The translations under genes and the position numbers were made by a program. Source: Corallococcus sicarius (GTDB taxonomy: Bacteria > Myxococcota > Myxococcia > Myxococcales > Myxococcaceae). From it: a stretch of DNA of 64,000 nucleotides. Location of the stretch: contig NZ_RAWG01000005.1 in assembly GCF_003611735.1 (NCBI RefSeq), positions 16,643 to 80,642 on the forward strand, given 5' to 3'. Positions 52,101 through 59,026 of the stretch are shown in pieces. The notes beneath the pieces are model-generated. The model worked only from the letters and a program-made list of their open reading frames with translations. It was not told the DNA's origin and did not search any database. Within the stretch, counting starts at the first letter, position 1. Each line of letters opens with the position of its first letter.

Positions 52101-52437
52101 AGCCGGTTCCAAAGCGACCAGTGGTATCCTCCCCTTCGAACTCCTTGCTTGAACCGCCGCTCAGAAGCGCGGCGAGATCCCGCGGTTGGAAGACGGCGCC
52201 GTCATGCTCAAAGAGGAAGCCGTTCTCCTTGGCCGCCAAGCGAATGCGTATGCCAGTACGTCCGGGCCTCGGCCCTGCGTCGTGCGCGTTTTGAAGAAGT
52301 TCGAACGGCCAGCGTCCGCCAGCGTCCATCGCCTTGTTTCGTGCTTCGGTCACACGTGTGCGGATACGTCGCGCATCATTGCGACTGAGTTGGTGCTCTC
52401 TCGCTTCTTGGTACTCCCCCAGCGCCGATTCGGACAT
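49132..52437 (-). CDS. GHKL (sacsin-N-like) ATPase with DUF3883-like C-terminus
   Basis: 1101 residues from ATG 52437, with GGGGGA upstream. The N-terminal GHKL/HATPase domain shows an N box in WPFELLQNAHDAG (Asn50, Asp53), a G1 region FLFEHDGAVF, and the flexible lid TTGRFGTGFLVTHVL. This matches the sacsin/NOV type used in several bacterial defence proteins. A long helical middle follows. The C-terminal domain has RGFDYETRLGEELLDDASSY, LERLLLEVKATTSGEV and YVLCVVDLRG. That fits DUF3883, a restriction-endonuclease-like fold with an E-V-K core. A defence ATPase-nuclease is the best guess. Composition is less GC-rich than core genes, and it stands alone next to IS elements. Confidence 0.75.
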   Translation of the reverse strand: MSESALGEYQEAREHQLSRNDARRIRTRVTEARNKAMDAGGRWPFELLQNAHDAGPRPGRTGIRIRLAAKENGFLFEHDGAVFQPRDLAALLSGGSSKEFEGEDTTGRFGTGFLVTHVLSERAEVSGILATRTGFEWFSVSLDRGGNEDQILANIDTAKTALLSAQPLNEINREPSARFVYRMEDKKQLEHGLETFRAALPYLFATCPKLDEVVLEQEEITERWLASAFQQPAMEGLSYRERPVQRESTNGTQIFVAHILSTQAQPDASAIFVSETEGQNRKLVRLPSSFPRVFRRFPIRETTFLRTEVVLDGHFNVDQERREVLLKDQGGELVEAALDSLVLAAMVAHKLNIEGAHWLARIGPVAEGALQEFERGWWTERLKSKAANTAEMPLINTTRGAGRAVPNVGEWHADFLGEPQLGHPEKINVDALWDLASRCGKLDVPEKKINRDWSLIAQEWRALGVEGLNIIGLADFRKFALASEPKPGEALPLDALVVTGNRLEWLANLYELASVASAAGAFRPEWLDHLLLNQHSKLVIHSCLTRDLGVLEGTKLAAEKLKLDLRASLLDLEVLNVAREHSLTRVEGLLDKVVTPTITEDAALDRCLSALDQAVQSKKNLTPEYVVTAGTALLAHMWSSQAMGAGDLARRVPLATTKPSEYYRWHRDNPIMAPVSTWPETARPYSIVYPAQRVMHVAYDRADGFSDALKGLKAWGIAHTDPLQEDVSSEIKERRLAALVRGPASTSGLTVRDQPCSSVALLSREVLNHCTEPEHVQALLGLILTDIVVRDKRWRTFVTVPARGGGRELSVELRPALWVADLLSRAWIPVTDKEGKQTRFEPSPAVLRDLIDREWLKDNLQALDFLAEVFGFDRLELRLLGCSEEESKRIRDVLAELIDRTQSDPDALERALAAAEEQRASERRVAIAKSFGLAVQEALRTALQERGLVLELVDRGFDYETRLGEELLDDASSYLGLERLLLEVKATTSGEVRLTPTQAATASRTPDYVLCVVDLRGIAPERLAGPWTPEEVAAHSRFVNTISGSVASTWELVERAQAEHVPIRNEAALRFGVAAELWQSGHTLSAWCDWAIAKLRDKEVA

Positions 52438-52897
52438 GGTGTCCCCCGTCTTCCTGGATCGTCAAATATGACAGACGTTAGTGGAGGGCCCGACAACCCA
52501 ACGCACTTGTTGGGTGCGCTATCCACCGTACGTGCGCCCAATCGCCTGCAAACAGCCCAGATTGCATGCGCTCCTCCAAGACTATCAGCGGGTACTCTTC
52601 GCATGAAGGAGCTGCCGCTCATCGCGAGGGACAGTAGCGAGCCCTCCCTGGGGCGTCGAGGAGTTGGGGACTCACCCTTGAGAGGTATGGACGAAGAGGC
52701 TGCGCTCTACCTTCGGACGTGTCGCGCCTGAAGGCGTGGGCGAGCGGCTTCTGTAGAGTCTCTGCCCGCGGGCGGAGACAGAGACGTGCGGGCACGGAGC
52801 GATTCTTCGGGGCGGTCTTCGGCTTTCAGAGAGAGACTCACCAAGAGCCGGAGTAGCGGCTTGACGAGGGGAGTAGGGAAGGCGGCATCATCCCGGC
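52438..52897. other. Gap without a gene
   Basis: 460 bp. It has a hairpin GTCTCTGCCCGC/GGGCGGAGAC at 52758-52779, and short frames with no family match. Promoters of both neighbours probably lie here. Confidence 0.4.
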
Positions 52898-54037
52898 ATG
52901 AGTCAGGCCTCTCCTTCTCAACCGCTTTCGCCTCCTCCTTCGCAGCCGACGCCGCCGAAGGGGATGCCCGTTCTTGTCATGCTCATCGCCTCCTGCTTCG
53001 TGCTGGCCTTCATGGGCTGGGTCATGAGGCTTGGATACCCTGGAGCGGTGCTGGGAGTGGGCGCCCTCGCTGGGTCCATCGCAATCTTCAGGAAGAAGGA
53101 CTCCAAGCACCGCAGCGCTGCCGTCATTAGCGCAATTGCTTCTGGCATTGTCGTCTTCGGCGCCATCGGGAGCGGGAACGAGAAGTCCCGCAGCGAGGCT
53201 GCGAAGACGGCCTCCATCGAAGAGGCGCGGCAGAAGGCGGAAGCAAGTCGCGCTCATGAAGAGGACGTGTCCTCGCGCATTGCTGCGCTGGTTGCGTCGA
53301 CGGCTCCCCAGGAGGCCGTCGACCTCTGCAGCAGCTTTGGGGACGTCGGAGCCATCCCCGAGAAAAGCCGCGCCGGGTGCGGTGCGGCGTACCTTGCCAA
53401 GGGCCGCGAGTCGCTGGCCGCCGCGAAGCTCGCAGAGGCAGTGCCCCTCCTGGAGAGGGCGAGTGCCTTGTCTCCAGGCAACGCAGACGCGGCGACCGCG
53501 CTTTCGAGCGCGAGGGAGCTGCGCGGCAAGGAGGACTTCAAGAACAAGGGGCCGGAAGTCTCCGCTGGGCTGGCGCGTGCATTGGCCCATGCCAAGGCGA
53601 AGGAATGGGAAGCGGCGGAGGCGGAGTTGAACGCTGCTGACGCCACCCTGAAGGGGTTCGAGGGACTCGAGGTCGCCAAGTCGAAGGAGTGGAGCACCCT
53701 GTCGGGCCAGGCCGCCCAGCAACGGAAGCGCATCCAGCCGGGGTTGGAGAAAATCCAGCTCCAGCGCGCGGCCGAGAAGCTGATGGTGGAGATGCGCGGG
53801 GAGAAGCCTAAGAACTCAGGCTGGGATGGCTCCGTGCTGGAGGTGAAGCAGTACCTTCGGCAGGTGATGAATGACCCCGACAGTTACGAGCATGTCTCGA
53901 CGTCGGCTCCTGTTGCCCGCGATGCCTACTGGATTGTGAAGAGCTCCTTCCGCGGGAAGAATGCCTTCGGAGGGAAGGTCCTCAACACGAGGTACTTCTT
54001 CATCCAGCGGGGGCAGGTTGTCCGCGTGGAGGAGTAG
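52898..54037 (+). CDS. Membrane-anchored hypothetical protein
   Basis: 379 residues. A Pro/Ser-rich N-terminus is followed by two or three transmembrane helices (PVLVMLIASCFVLAFMGWVM, AVLGVGALAGSIAIF, SAAVISAIASGIVVFGAIGS). Next is an Ala/Glu-rich helical region with TPR-like repeats (LAEAVPLLERASALSPGNAD). The C-terminal domain has SVLEVKQYLRQVMNDPDSYE and RGKNAFGGKVLNTRYFFIQR, a small alpha/beta unit recurrent at the ends of secreted bacterial proteins. No enzymatic residues seen. A single gene, probably an envelope protein. Confidence 0.7.
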   Translation: MSQASPSQPLSPPPSQPTPPKGMPVLVMLIASCFVLAFMGWVMRLGYPGAVLGVGALAGSIAIFRKKDSKHRSAAVISAIASGIVVFGAIGSGNEKSRSEAAKTASIEEARQKAEASRAHEEDVSSRIAALVASTAPQEAVDLCSSFGDVGAIPEKSRAGCGAAYLAKGRESLAAAKLAEAVPLLERASALSPGNADAATALSSARELRGKEDFKNKGPEVSAGLARALAHAKAKEWEAAEAELNAADATLKGFEGLEVAKSKEWSTLSGQAAQQRKRIQPGLEKIQLQRAAEKLMVEMRGEKPKNSGWDGSVLEVKQYLRQVMNDPDSYEHVSTSAPVARDAYWIVKSSFRGKNAFGGKVLNTRYFFIQRGQVVRVEE

Positions 54038-54171
54038 GGCGGATTGACTATCTCGACACGAAGGAGAGCGTCTCCTCTTGCCACCTTGCTGCCGAACCTT
54101 TTCCCGCAGTTGCGACGGTTGGGACAATGGCCGCCGAATCAGCGCTCTGCTTTCGATGGGCCTAACAAGCT

Positions 54172-54663
54172 ATGAAATGTCATCCGACGCTGCGCCTTGC
54201 GTTCCGAGCCCGATGGCTGCGGGCCGCCGTTCTGTCTGTGTGCCCTCTTGGAATCGTCGCGGCGCTTGCGACGTCGTGCAGTCGCGGCGAGCCCGGGCCT
54301 CCGGACTTACCGAAGCAACCAGATCGATGGGTGACTTCGATTGCGCTGGACGCCGACAGCAAGACACGGCACGTCGGAAAAACTAAGGACTACTTGATAA
54401 CGCAAGTCAGCGCGTTTGAGGCGGTGAACGGAGTGCAGTCCGTCAGCGTGGGAGACGACATCGCTGGAGTCCGAGTCGGCGCTATCCGGTGTTCGTTTCA
54501 CCATCGGGATGCGAGCTACGGCGGCGAGCAGTACATGTGGCGCGGCCGATGGGCCTGTCTGGCGGGCAGGAGCAGAGAAGAGGTCGAAACGGCCGTCGCG
54601 GAGGACGGCACGAAACGGTTCGACTACATCCACGTAGCACCTGTCCGGCTGCAGGAGGAATGA
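54172..54663 (+). CDS. Hypothetical lipoprotein
   Basis: 163 residues. The N-terminal hydrophobic segment ends in a lipobox (LATSC, residues ~33-37), followed by a Pro-rich linker. The mature part reads RWVTSIALDADSKTRHVGKT, GDDIAGVRVGAIRCSF and GRWACLAGRSREEVETAVAE; two Cys could pair. No family recognised. It is separated from the preceding gene by 134 bp. Confidence 0.6.
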   Translation: MKCHPTLRLAFRARWLRAAVLSVCPLGIVAALATSCSRGEPGPPDLPKQPDRWVTSIALDADSKTRHVGKTKDYLITQVSAFEAVNGVQSVSVGDDIAGVRVGAIRCSFHHRDASYGGEQYMWRGRWACLAGRSREEVETAVAEDGTKRFDYIHVAPVRLQEE

Positions 54664-55185
54664 GTCGGACAGCGAGGGACGAAGCTGTGTTGGCTGCGGG
54701 CTTGGCCACGAGCTTCTGAGGTTCATCTCGGAGAGTCCGTCTCGCTTGTGCCAGGCGGAAGCGCAGCCTCGCCTCAGCGGGGCCGTCGTGGCGGGCCGGT
54801 GGCGGCGGTCTTCTGCGCGAGCCTTGGGACCGCTCCGCACAGGCGCTGGCGAACGCGGGCGCATCCTCGGGCCGTCCTTCCTTGCCCAGCCGGAGCCACG
54901 ACGGCGCGCGGGCAAGAGCCGCGAGGCGGGGCAGGGGGCCGGGCTGAGGACTCGGCCAAGAGCTTCTGAGAGGCTTCTCGGAGAGTCTGCGCCCCCGCGA
55001 AGAAATCGAGAATACCGAGTAACGGAGAGCCCTTTTTCGCTCTCTCGGTTAACAGGTGGCCGTTTTTGGCCTTCTGAAAGAGGGAAATGGCGCAACCCTG
55101 GAAGGTACGACATCGAAAGCCAGGGATTGTCAGAATCGGGCGCCCGCGGTGGTTAACAAAACTGTTAACCACTCTCGGCCGCTCT
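54664..55185. other. Structured non-coding region upstream of the tRNA repeat block
   Basis: Direct repeats of about 30 bp (GAGCTTCTGAGGTTCATCTC at 54710 and GAGCTTCTGAGAGGCTTCTC at 54961, both followed by GGAGAGTC) bound a GC-rich segment. Further on are a CCGAG..AGAGC/GCTCTCTCGG stem (55014-55049) and a perfect inverted repeat TGGTTAAC-AAAACT-GTTAACCA at 55150-55171. No convincing protein gene; a small RNA or old element ends are possible. Confidence 0.4.
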
Positions 55186-55404
55186 CTCCCCAAATCGGGC
55201 GAAAGAGCGCTTCAGAGGGCCCAGTTGGCGGCTGAGGAGGGGTCATCTCGCTCTACGGAGCCGAGCGCGGAGAACGCCCTCTGCAGCACCGCGAGCTAGA
55301 ATCCCTTGTGATTCAGGGGCTTAAGCACGAAGGCCCCGCGATATGCATCGCGAGGCCCTTGTAAAACAAAAGGGCCCTACCGGTTGGTAGGGCCCTTCGT
55401 TTAG
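55186..55404. repeat. Copy 3 of tRNA-associated repeat block, next to intact tRNA-Asn
   Basis: Matches 31208-31440 along most of its length: GGGCGAAAGAG, GAACGCCCTCT, GCACC.CGAGC.AGAATCCCTTG, then two terminators. Stem 1 is GGCCCCGCGAT/ATCGCGAGGCC at 55332-55357. Stem 2 is AAGGGCCCTACC/GGTAGGGCCCTT at 55370-55397, which ends the minus-strand tRNA transcript. Confidence 0.65.
55370..55397 (-). terminator. tRNA-Asn terminator
   Basis: A perfect 12-bp stem with a four-base loop, lying eight bases beyond the tRNA 3' end; on the minus strand it is followed by TTTTGTTTT. Confidence 0.85.
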
Positions 55405-55477
55405 CTCCCCGACGTGGACTCGAACCACGGACATGGTGATTAACAGTCACCCGCTCTACCAGCTGAGCTATCGGGGA
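55405..55477 (-). tRNA. tRNA-Asn (anticodon GTT)
   Basis: The minus strand folds into a full cloverleaf. The acceptor stem is TCCCCGA/TCGGGGA with discriminator G. The D-arm is GCTCAGCTGGTAGAGC, the anticodon stem GGTGA/TCACC with loop CTGTTAA (anticodon GTT at 55442-55444), and the T-arm GTGGTTCGAGTCCAC. CCA is not encoded. The 3' end abuts the repeat block and terminator, and tRNA 3' ends are common integration sites; degraded copies of this junction occur at 31441 and 21427. Confidence 0.95.
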
Positions 55478-55540
55478 AGATGTCCCGTCGCGGCGGTGCG
55501 TTGCCGTGACGGACGCGATTTCTAGAGAACCGAGCCTGCC

Positions 55541-56815
55541 CTGTCAACTGTCCCGTTCAATCCGCTCTCCCGACTCTGCGTTCAGCCCTGGTCGGCGCTC
55601 GGTGGGCTTGCCCCCATTGTCTCGGACGCACTCGCCCGGATCCTCTCGGGGGACCCCGCCGAGCGTGTCCTCGACCGGACCCTGCGTTCGCACCGCGAGC
55701 TATCCCGTGAAGGACGTCAGGCGCTGAAGGAGGCCGTCTTCAACGTGGGCCTCTGGCGCCGCCGCCTGGCGTTCCTCCTGGGGGCGGAGGACGCTGCCCC
55801 GTCCCAGCTCCTCTTCGCGCTCCTGCACGGGCTGGCCGGCGTTCCTGCCCCGGAGGCCGCTGCCTGGTCCGGCCTGGACGCCCCCCTGCCACTGAACACT
55901 GGAGAGCCCCCTTCGCTGGCGCTCCGGGCCTCGCTGCCGGACTGGCTCGCGGACCACTTCGCCCGGGAACTGGGCCCCGAGGCGGAGGACTTCTGCGCCC
56001 ACCTCAACGTCCCAGGCCCCATCACCCTCCGAGTGAACCCGGCCCGGCTGTCCCGGGAGGCCCTGGCCGCTCGCCTTGCCTCCGAGGGCGTCTCTACTCG
56101 TCCCGGCACCTGGAGCCCCCTGGCGCTCCACGTCGATGGACCCCGGCCGAACCTCTACGCCCTGGAGTCCCTTCGCGAGGGCCTCTTCGAGGTCCAGGAC
56201 GAGGGCAGCCAGCTCCTCGGGCTCCTCGTGGAGGCCCGGCCCGGGGAGACGGTGCTGGACCTGTGCGCGGGGGCAGGGGGCAAGACGCTCCATCTGGGGG
56301 CCGCCATGGAGGACAAGGGCCGCCTCATGGCCTACGACCCGGACGCCGAGCGGCTGGACCGGCTCCAGCAGCGCTCCTCCCGCGCCGGCCTCACCCGCGT
56401 CCAGGTTCTCCGGACACTCCCCGCGCCGGGCCTGGGGGCCGACCGGGTCCTCGCGGACGTTCCCTGTTCCGAGCTCGGGTCGCTCCGACGGGGACCGGAC
56501 CTCCGCTTCCGGCTCACCCCGGACGTGCTCTCCCGCTTCACCACCACCCAGCGCGACATCCTCGCCCGGGCCGGGGACGTCGTGCGCCCGGGCGGCCGGG
56601 TCGTCTACGCGACCTGCACCGTCAACCACGCGGAGAACCAGGACGTCGTCTCAAATTTCCTCCGCTCCCGCCCGGACTTCCGCTCCATCCGCCCGGGCTC
56701 CGGGTGGCTTCCGGACACCTGTATCCAGGACGGCTTCCTCCTCGTCACGCCGCACCGTCACGGCACGGATGGCTTCTTCGCCGCCGTGCTCGAACGCTCG
56801 GAGTCGGCGGGGTAG
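55541..56815 (+). CDS. RsmB/NOP-type 16S rRNA cytosine-C5 methyltransferase
   Basis: About 424 residues if translation starts near CTG 55541. No ATG, GTG or TTG occurs in frame between the stop at 55523 and GTG 55745. The clearly homologous N-terminal helical domain (SRLCVQPWSALGGLAPIVSD, RTLRSHRELSREGRQALKEA) begins before 55745. The methyltransferase core has EVQDEGSQLLGLLVEARPGE, motif I TVLDLCAGAGGKTLHLG, motif IV VLADVPCSELGSLRRGPD and motif VI RVVYATCTVNHAENQDVV. Both catalytic cysteines (PCS and TCT) are present. The non-canonical start or a small sequence error is the odd feature. Confidence 0.82.
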   Translation: MSTVPFNPLSRLCVQPWSALGGLAPIVSDALARILSGDPAERVLDRTLRSHRELSREGRQALKEAVFNVGLWRRRLAFLLGAEDAAPSQLLFALLHGLAGVPAPEAAAWSGLDAPLPLNTGEPPSLALRASLPDWLADHFARELGPEAEDFCAHLNVPGPITLRVNPARLSREALAARLASEGVSTRPGTWSPLALHVDGPRPNLYALESLREGLFEVQDEGSQLLGLLVEARPGETVLDLCAGAGGKTLHLGAAMEDKGRLMAYDPDAERLDRLQQRSSRAGLTRVQVLRTLPAPGLGADRVLADVPCSELGSLRRGPDLRFRLTPDVLSRFTTTQRDILARAGDVVRPGGRVVYATCTVNHAENQDVVSNFLRSRPDFRSIRPGSGWLPDTCIQDGFLLVTPHRHGTDGFFAAVLERSESAG

Positions 56816-56820
56816 GGCGG

Positions 56821-56840
56821 TGCTCCCTTCACGGGGAGCA
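56821..56840 (+). terminator. Weak hairpin after methyltransferase
   Basis: TGCTCCC..GGGGAGCA stem just after the stop; no T-run. Confidence 0.35.
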
Positions 56841-56943
56841 ACCAGCCGAGCCCTCCACAGGGCCGCGTTCCTCCGTCCTGCGGTACTCAACGCTTCGGGC
56901 CCGGGCCACCCTGAATCACCGTGGCGCCTTCGCCCCCGGTGCT

Positions 56944-57858
56944 ATGAAGCGCTGCGTGCGTTGGCTCAAGCCCCTTCCGCTCCGCCCCCGCGACATGGTG
57001 CATGTCGTCGCTCCCGCGGGTCCCTTTGAACAGGCCCCCTTCGAGGCCGGCCTCCGGATCCTCTCCGAGCGCTACACGCCCGTGCTCCGGCCCGACCTCG
57101 GTGCCTCGCACCGCTACCTCGCCGGGGATGACGCCCGACGCCGGGAGGAGCTGTCCCACGCGTTCCTCGACCGCGCCGCCCGCGCCATCTTCTGCGCCCG
57201 CGGCGGCTACGGCAGCTCGCGGCTCCTCCCCGAACTGCCGCTCGACAAGGCCGGGCCCGTGGCCTTCACCGGCTTCTCCGACCTGACGTCCATCCACTGC
57301 GCGCTCCAGGCGCTCGGCCGCGTCTCGCTCCACGCGCCCGTCCTCACGCAGCTCGGCCGGCAGTCCACCCAGGTCCACGACTACCTCTTCCGCCTCCTCG
57401 AATCCTCGGAGGCCCCGCCGCCCCTCTCCGGCAACGCCACCTACGTGCCCGGCACCGCCGAGGGCGTCCTCGTGGGCGGCAACCTGTCCGTGTTCTCCCG
57501 GCTCCTGGGCACGCCCTACATGCCGCCGCTCGACGGCGCCGTGCTCCTCCTGGAGGACGTCACCGAGCGCCCCTACCGCATCGACCGCATGTGGACCCAC
57601 CTGCGCCTCGCCGGCGTCTTCGCCCGCGTGCGCGGCATCGTCCTGGGCGACTTCACCGCCTGTGAGGAGAAGGACGCGGCCTACTCCAGCGCGGATGTGC
57701 TGCGTGAACTGGCGCGGGACGCGAAGCTGCCTTGCGCCGCGGGCTTCCCCATCGGCCATGGCGCCATCAACTACCCCGTGGCGTTCGGCACGCAGGTGCG
57801 CCTGGACGCGGATGCCGCGCGCCTCACCTTCCTCGAAGGCGCGGTGAGCCCGGGATGA
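56944..57858 (+). CDS. ldcA: LD-carboxypeptidase (peptidase S66)
   Basis: 304 residues from ATG 56944; the longer upstream frame overlaps the methyltransferase and is rejected. Family blocks: RDMVHVVAPAGPFEQAPFEA, AIFCARGGYGSSRLLPEL, nucleophile region PVAFTGFSDLTSIHCAL (Ser of the Ser-Glu-His triad), LLLEDVTERPYRIDRMWTHL (Glu) and AGFPIGHGAINYPVAFG (His). It removes the terminal D-Ala from murein tetrapeptides in the cytoplasm during recycling. It overlaps the next gene (ATGA), and mpl lies one gene on, which fits murein-peptide recycling. Confidence 0.9.
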   Translation: MKRCVRWLKPLPLRPRDMVHVVAPAGPFEQAPFEAGLRILSERYTPVLRPDLGASHRYLAGDDARRREELSHAFLDRAARAIFCARGGYGSSRLLPELPLDKAGPVAFTGFSDLTSIHCALQALGRVSLHAPVLTQLGRQSTQVHDYLFRLLESSEAPPPLSGNATYVPGTAEGVLVGGNLSVFSRLLGTPYMPPLDGAVLLLEDVTERPYRIDRMWTHLRLAGVFARVRGIVLGDFTACEEKDAAYSSADVLRELARDAKLPCAAGFPIGHGAINYPVAFGTQVRLDADAARLTFLEGAVSPG

Positions 57859-59018
57859 GCACCCACCCCATCGCCAACCTCCAGGCGGTGCTCGACGACG
57901 GCGTGGAGCTGGGCATCTTCCCCGCTGCCCAGGCCGTGGTGCTCCACAAGGGCCTGCAGGTGTTCGGCGGCGTCGCGGGCAAGGCCACCGGCGACACGCG
58001 CTTCGACCTCGCGTCCCTCACCAAGGTCGTCTCCACCACCGCGCTCTTCCTGCGCCTTTGGACCGAAGGCAAGGTGGGCCCGGACACGCTCGTGTCCCGC
58101 TACTTCCCCGGCTCGCCCGTGGGCGACGCGAACGCCACCGTCGCGGACCTGCTCTACCACCGCTCCGGCCTGCCCCCCTTCGTCCCGCTCTTCGCGGAGG
58201 TACTCAAGGCCCGGCCGGAGCTGCTCGACGCCGGCTGCCCCTCAATCATTCGCGCCCAGGCCCGCGAGGACGTGCTGCGCGCCGCCGCCGCCACGCCGCT
58301 CGAAGCCCCCGTGCGCACGAAGTCCGCGTACAGCGACGTGGGCTTCATCCTCCTGGGCGAACTGCTCTCGCGCGCCGCGGGCGCCCCCCTGGACACGCTC
58401 TACTCGCGCCACGTCGCCGAACCGCTGGGCCTCTCCGCCCGCTTCCACCGCCTCACCGACTTCCCCGTGGACGGCACCACCGCGCCCACCGGCGCCATGC
58501 GCCCGCGCGAACCCGCGCCCGGCCAGGAGTCGCTGTGGAAGGACGTGCCCTCGCGCCCGTCCCGCCCCGGTGAGGTGGACGACGACAACGCCTGGGTGCT
58601 GGACGGCGTCGCGGGCCACGCGGGCCTCTTCGGCACCGCCGTGGACGTGGCGCGCTTCGGCCAGGCCGTGCTCGAAGGCTGCGCCGGCACGCACGCTGGC
58701 ATCGCCCCCGCGCCCCTGTGGTACCGGTTGCTCGCCACCGACCCGCTGGTCGCGGGCAGCACGCGCTCCATGGGCTTCGACTCGCCGTCGAAGGGGTACT
58801 CCAGCGCGGGCCGCTTCATTGGCGACACGCCTCCGGGCGCGGTGGGCCACCTGGGCTTCACCGGCACCAGCCTCTGGGTGGACCTGCGGCGCTCGCTCGT
58901 GGTCGCGCTCATCACCAACCGCGTGGCCCAGGGCCGTCAGGACCTGCGCATCCGCGACTTCCGCCCCGCCTTCCACGAACTGGTCGTGGAGGCGCTCGAC
59001 CTCAACACCGCCCCCTAA
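57855..59018 (+). CDS. Cytoplasmic serine hydrolase, beta-lactamase/PBP fold
   Basis: 387 residues; the start overlaps the ldcA stop (ATGA). No signal peptide is seen. Motifs are SLTK in RFDLASLTKVVSTTALFLRL, the Tyr motif in TKSAYSDVGFILLGELLSRA (YSD), and HLGFTG in GAVGHLGFTGTSLWVDLRRS. DLLYHRSGLPPFVP is typical of the EstB-like group. Located between ldcA and mpl, it may act on muropeptides or other recycled wall fragments, though esterase activity is equally possible from sequence. Confidence 0.85.
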   Translation: MSTHPIANLQAVLDDGVELGIFPAAQAVVLHKGLQVFGGVAGKATGDTRFDLASLTKVVSTTALFLRLWTEGKVGPDTLVSRYFPGSPVGDANATVADLLYHRSGLPPFVPLFAEVLKARPELLDAGCPSIIRAQAREDVLRAAAATPLEAPVRTKSAYSDVGFILLGELLSRAAGAPLDTLYSRHVAEPLGLSARFHRLTDFPVDGTTAPTGAMRPREPAPGQESLWKDVPSRPSRPGEVDDDNAWVLDGVAGHAGLFGTAVDVARFGQAVLEGCAGTHAGIAPAPLWYRLLATDPLVAGSTRSMGFDSPSKGYSSAGRFIGDTPPGAVGHLGFTGTSLWVDLRRSLVVALITNRVAQGRQDLRIRDFRPAFHELVVEALDLNTAP

Positions 59019-59026
59019 GGGACAGC

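Noticed and set aside
49132..52437. The GHKL protein as a two-component histidine kinase or Hsp90
   Set aside because: No phosphoacceptor H-box or Hsp90 middle-domain motifs; the N-box and lid fit the sacsin/NOV group better.
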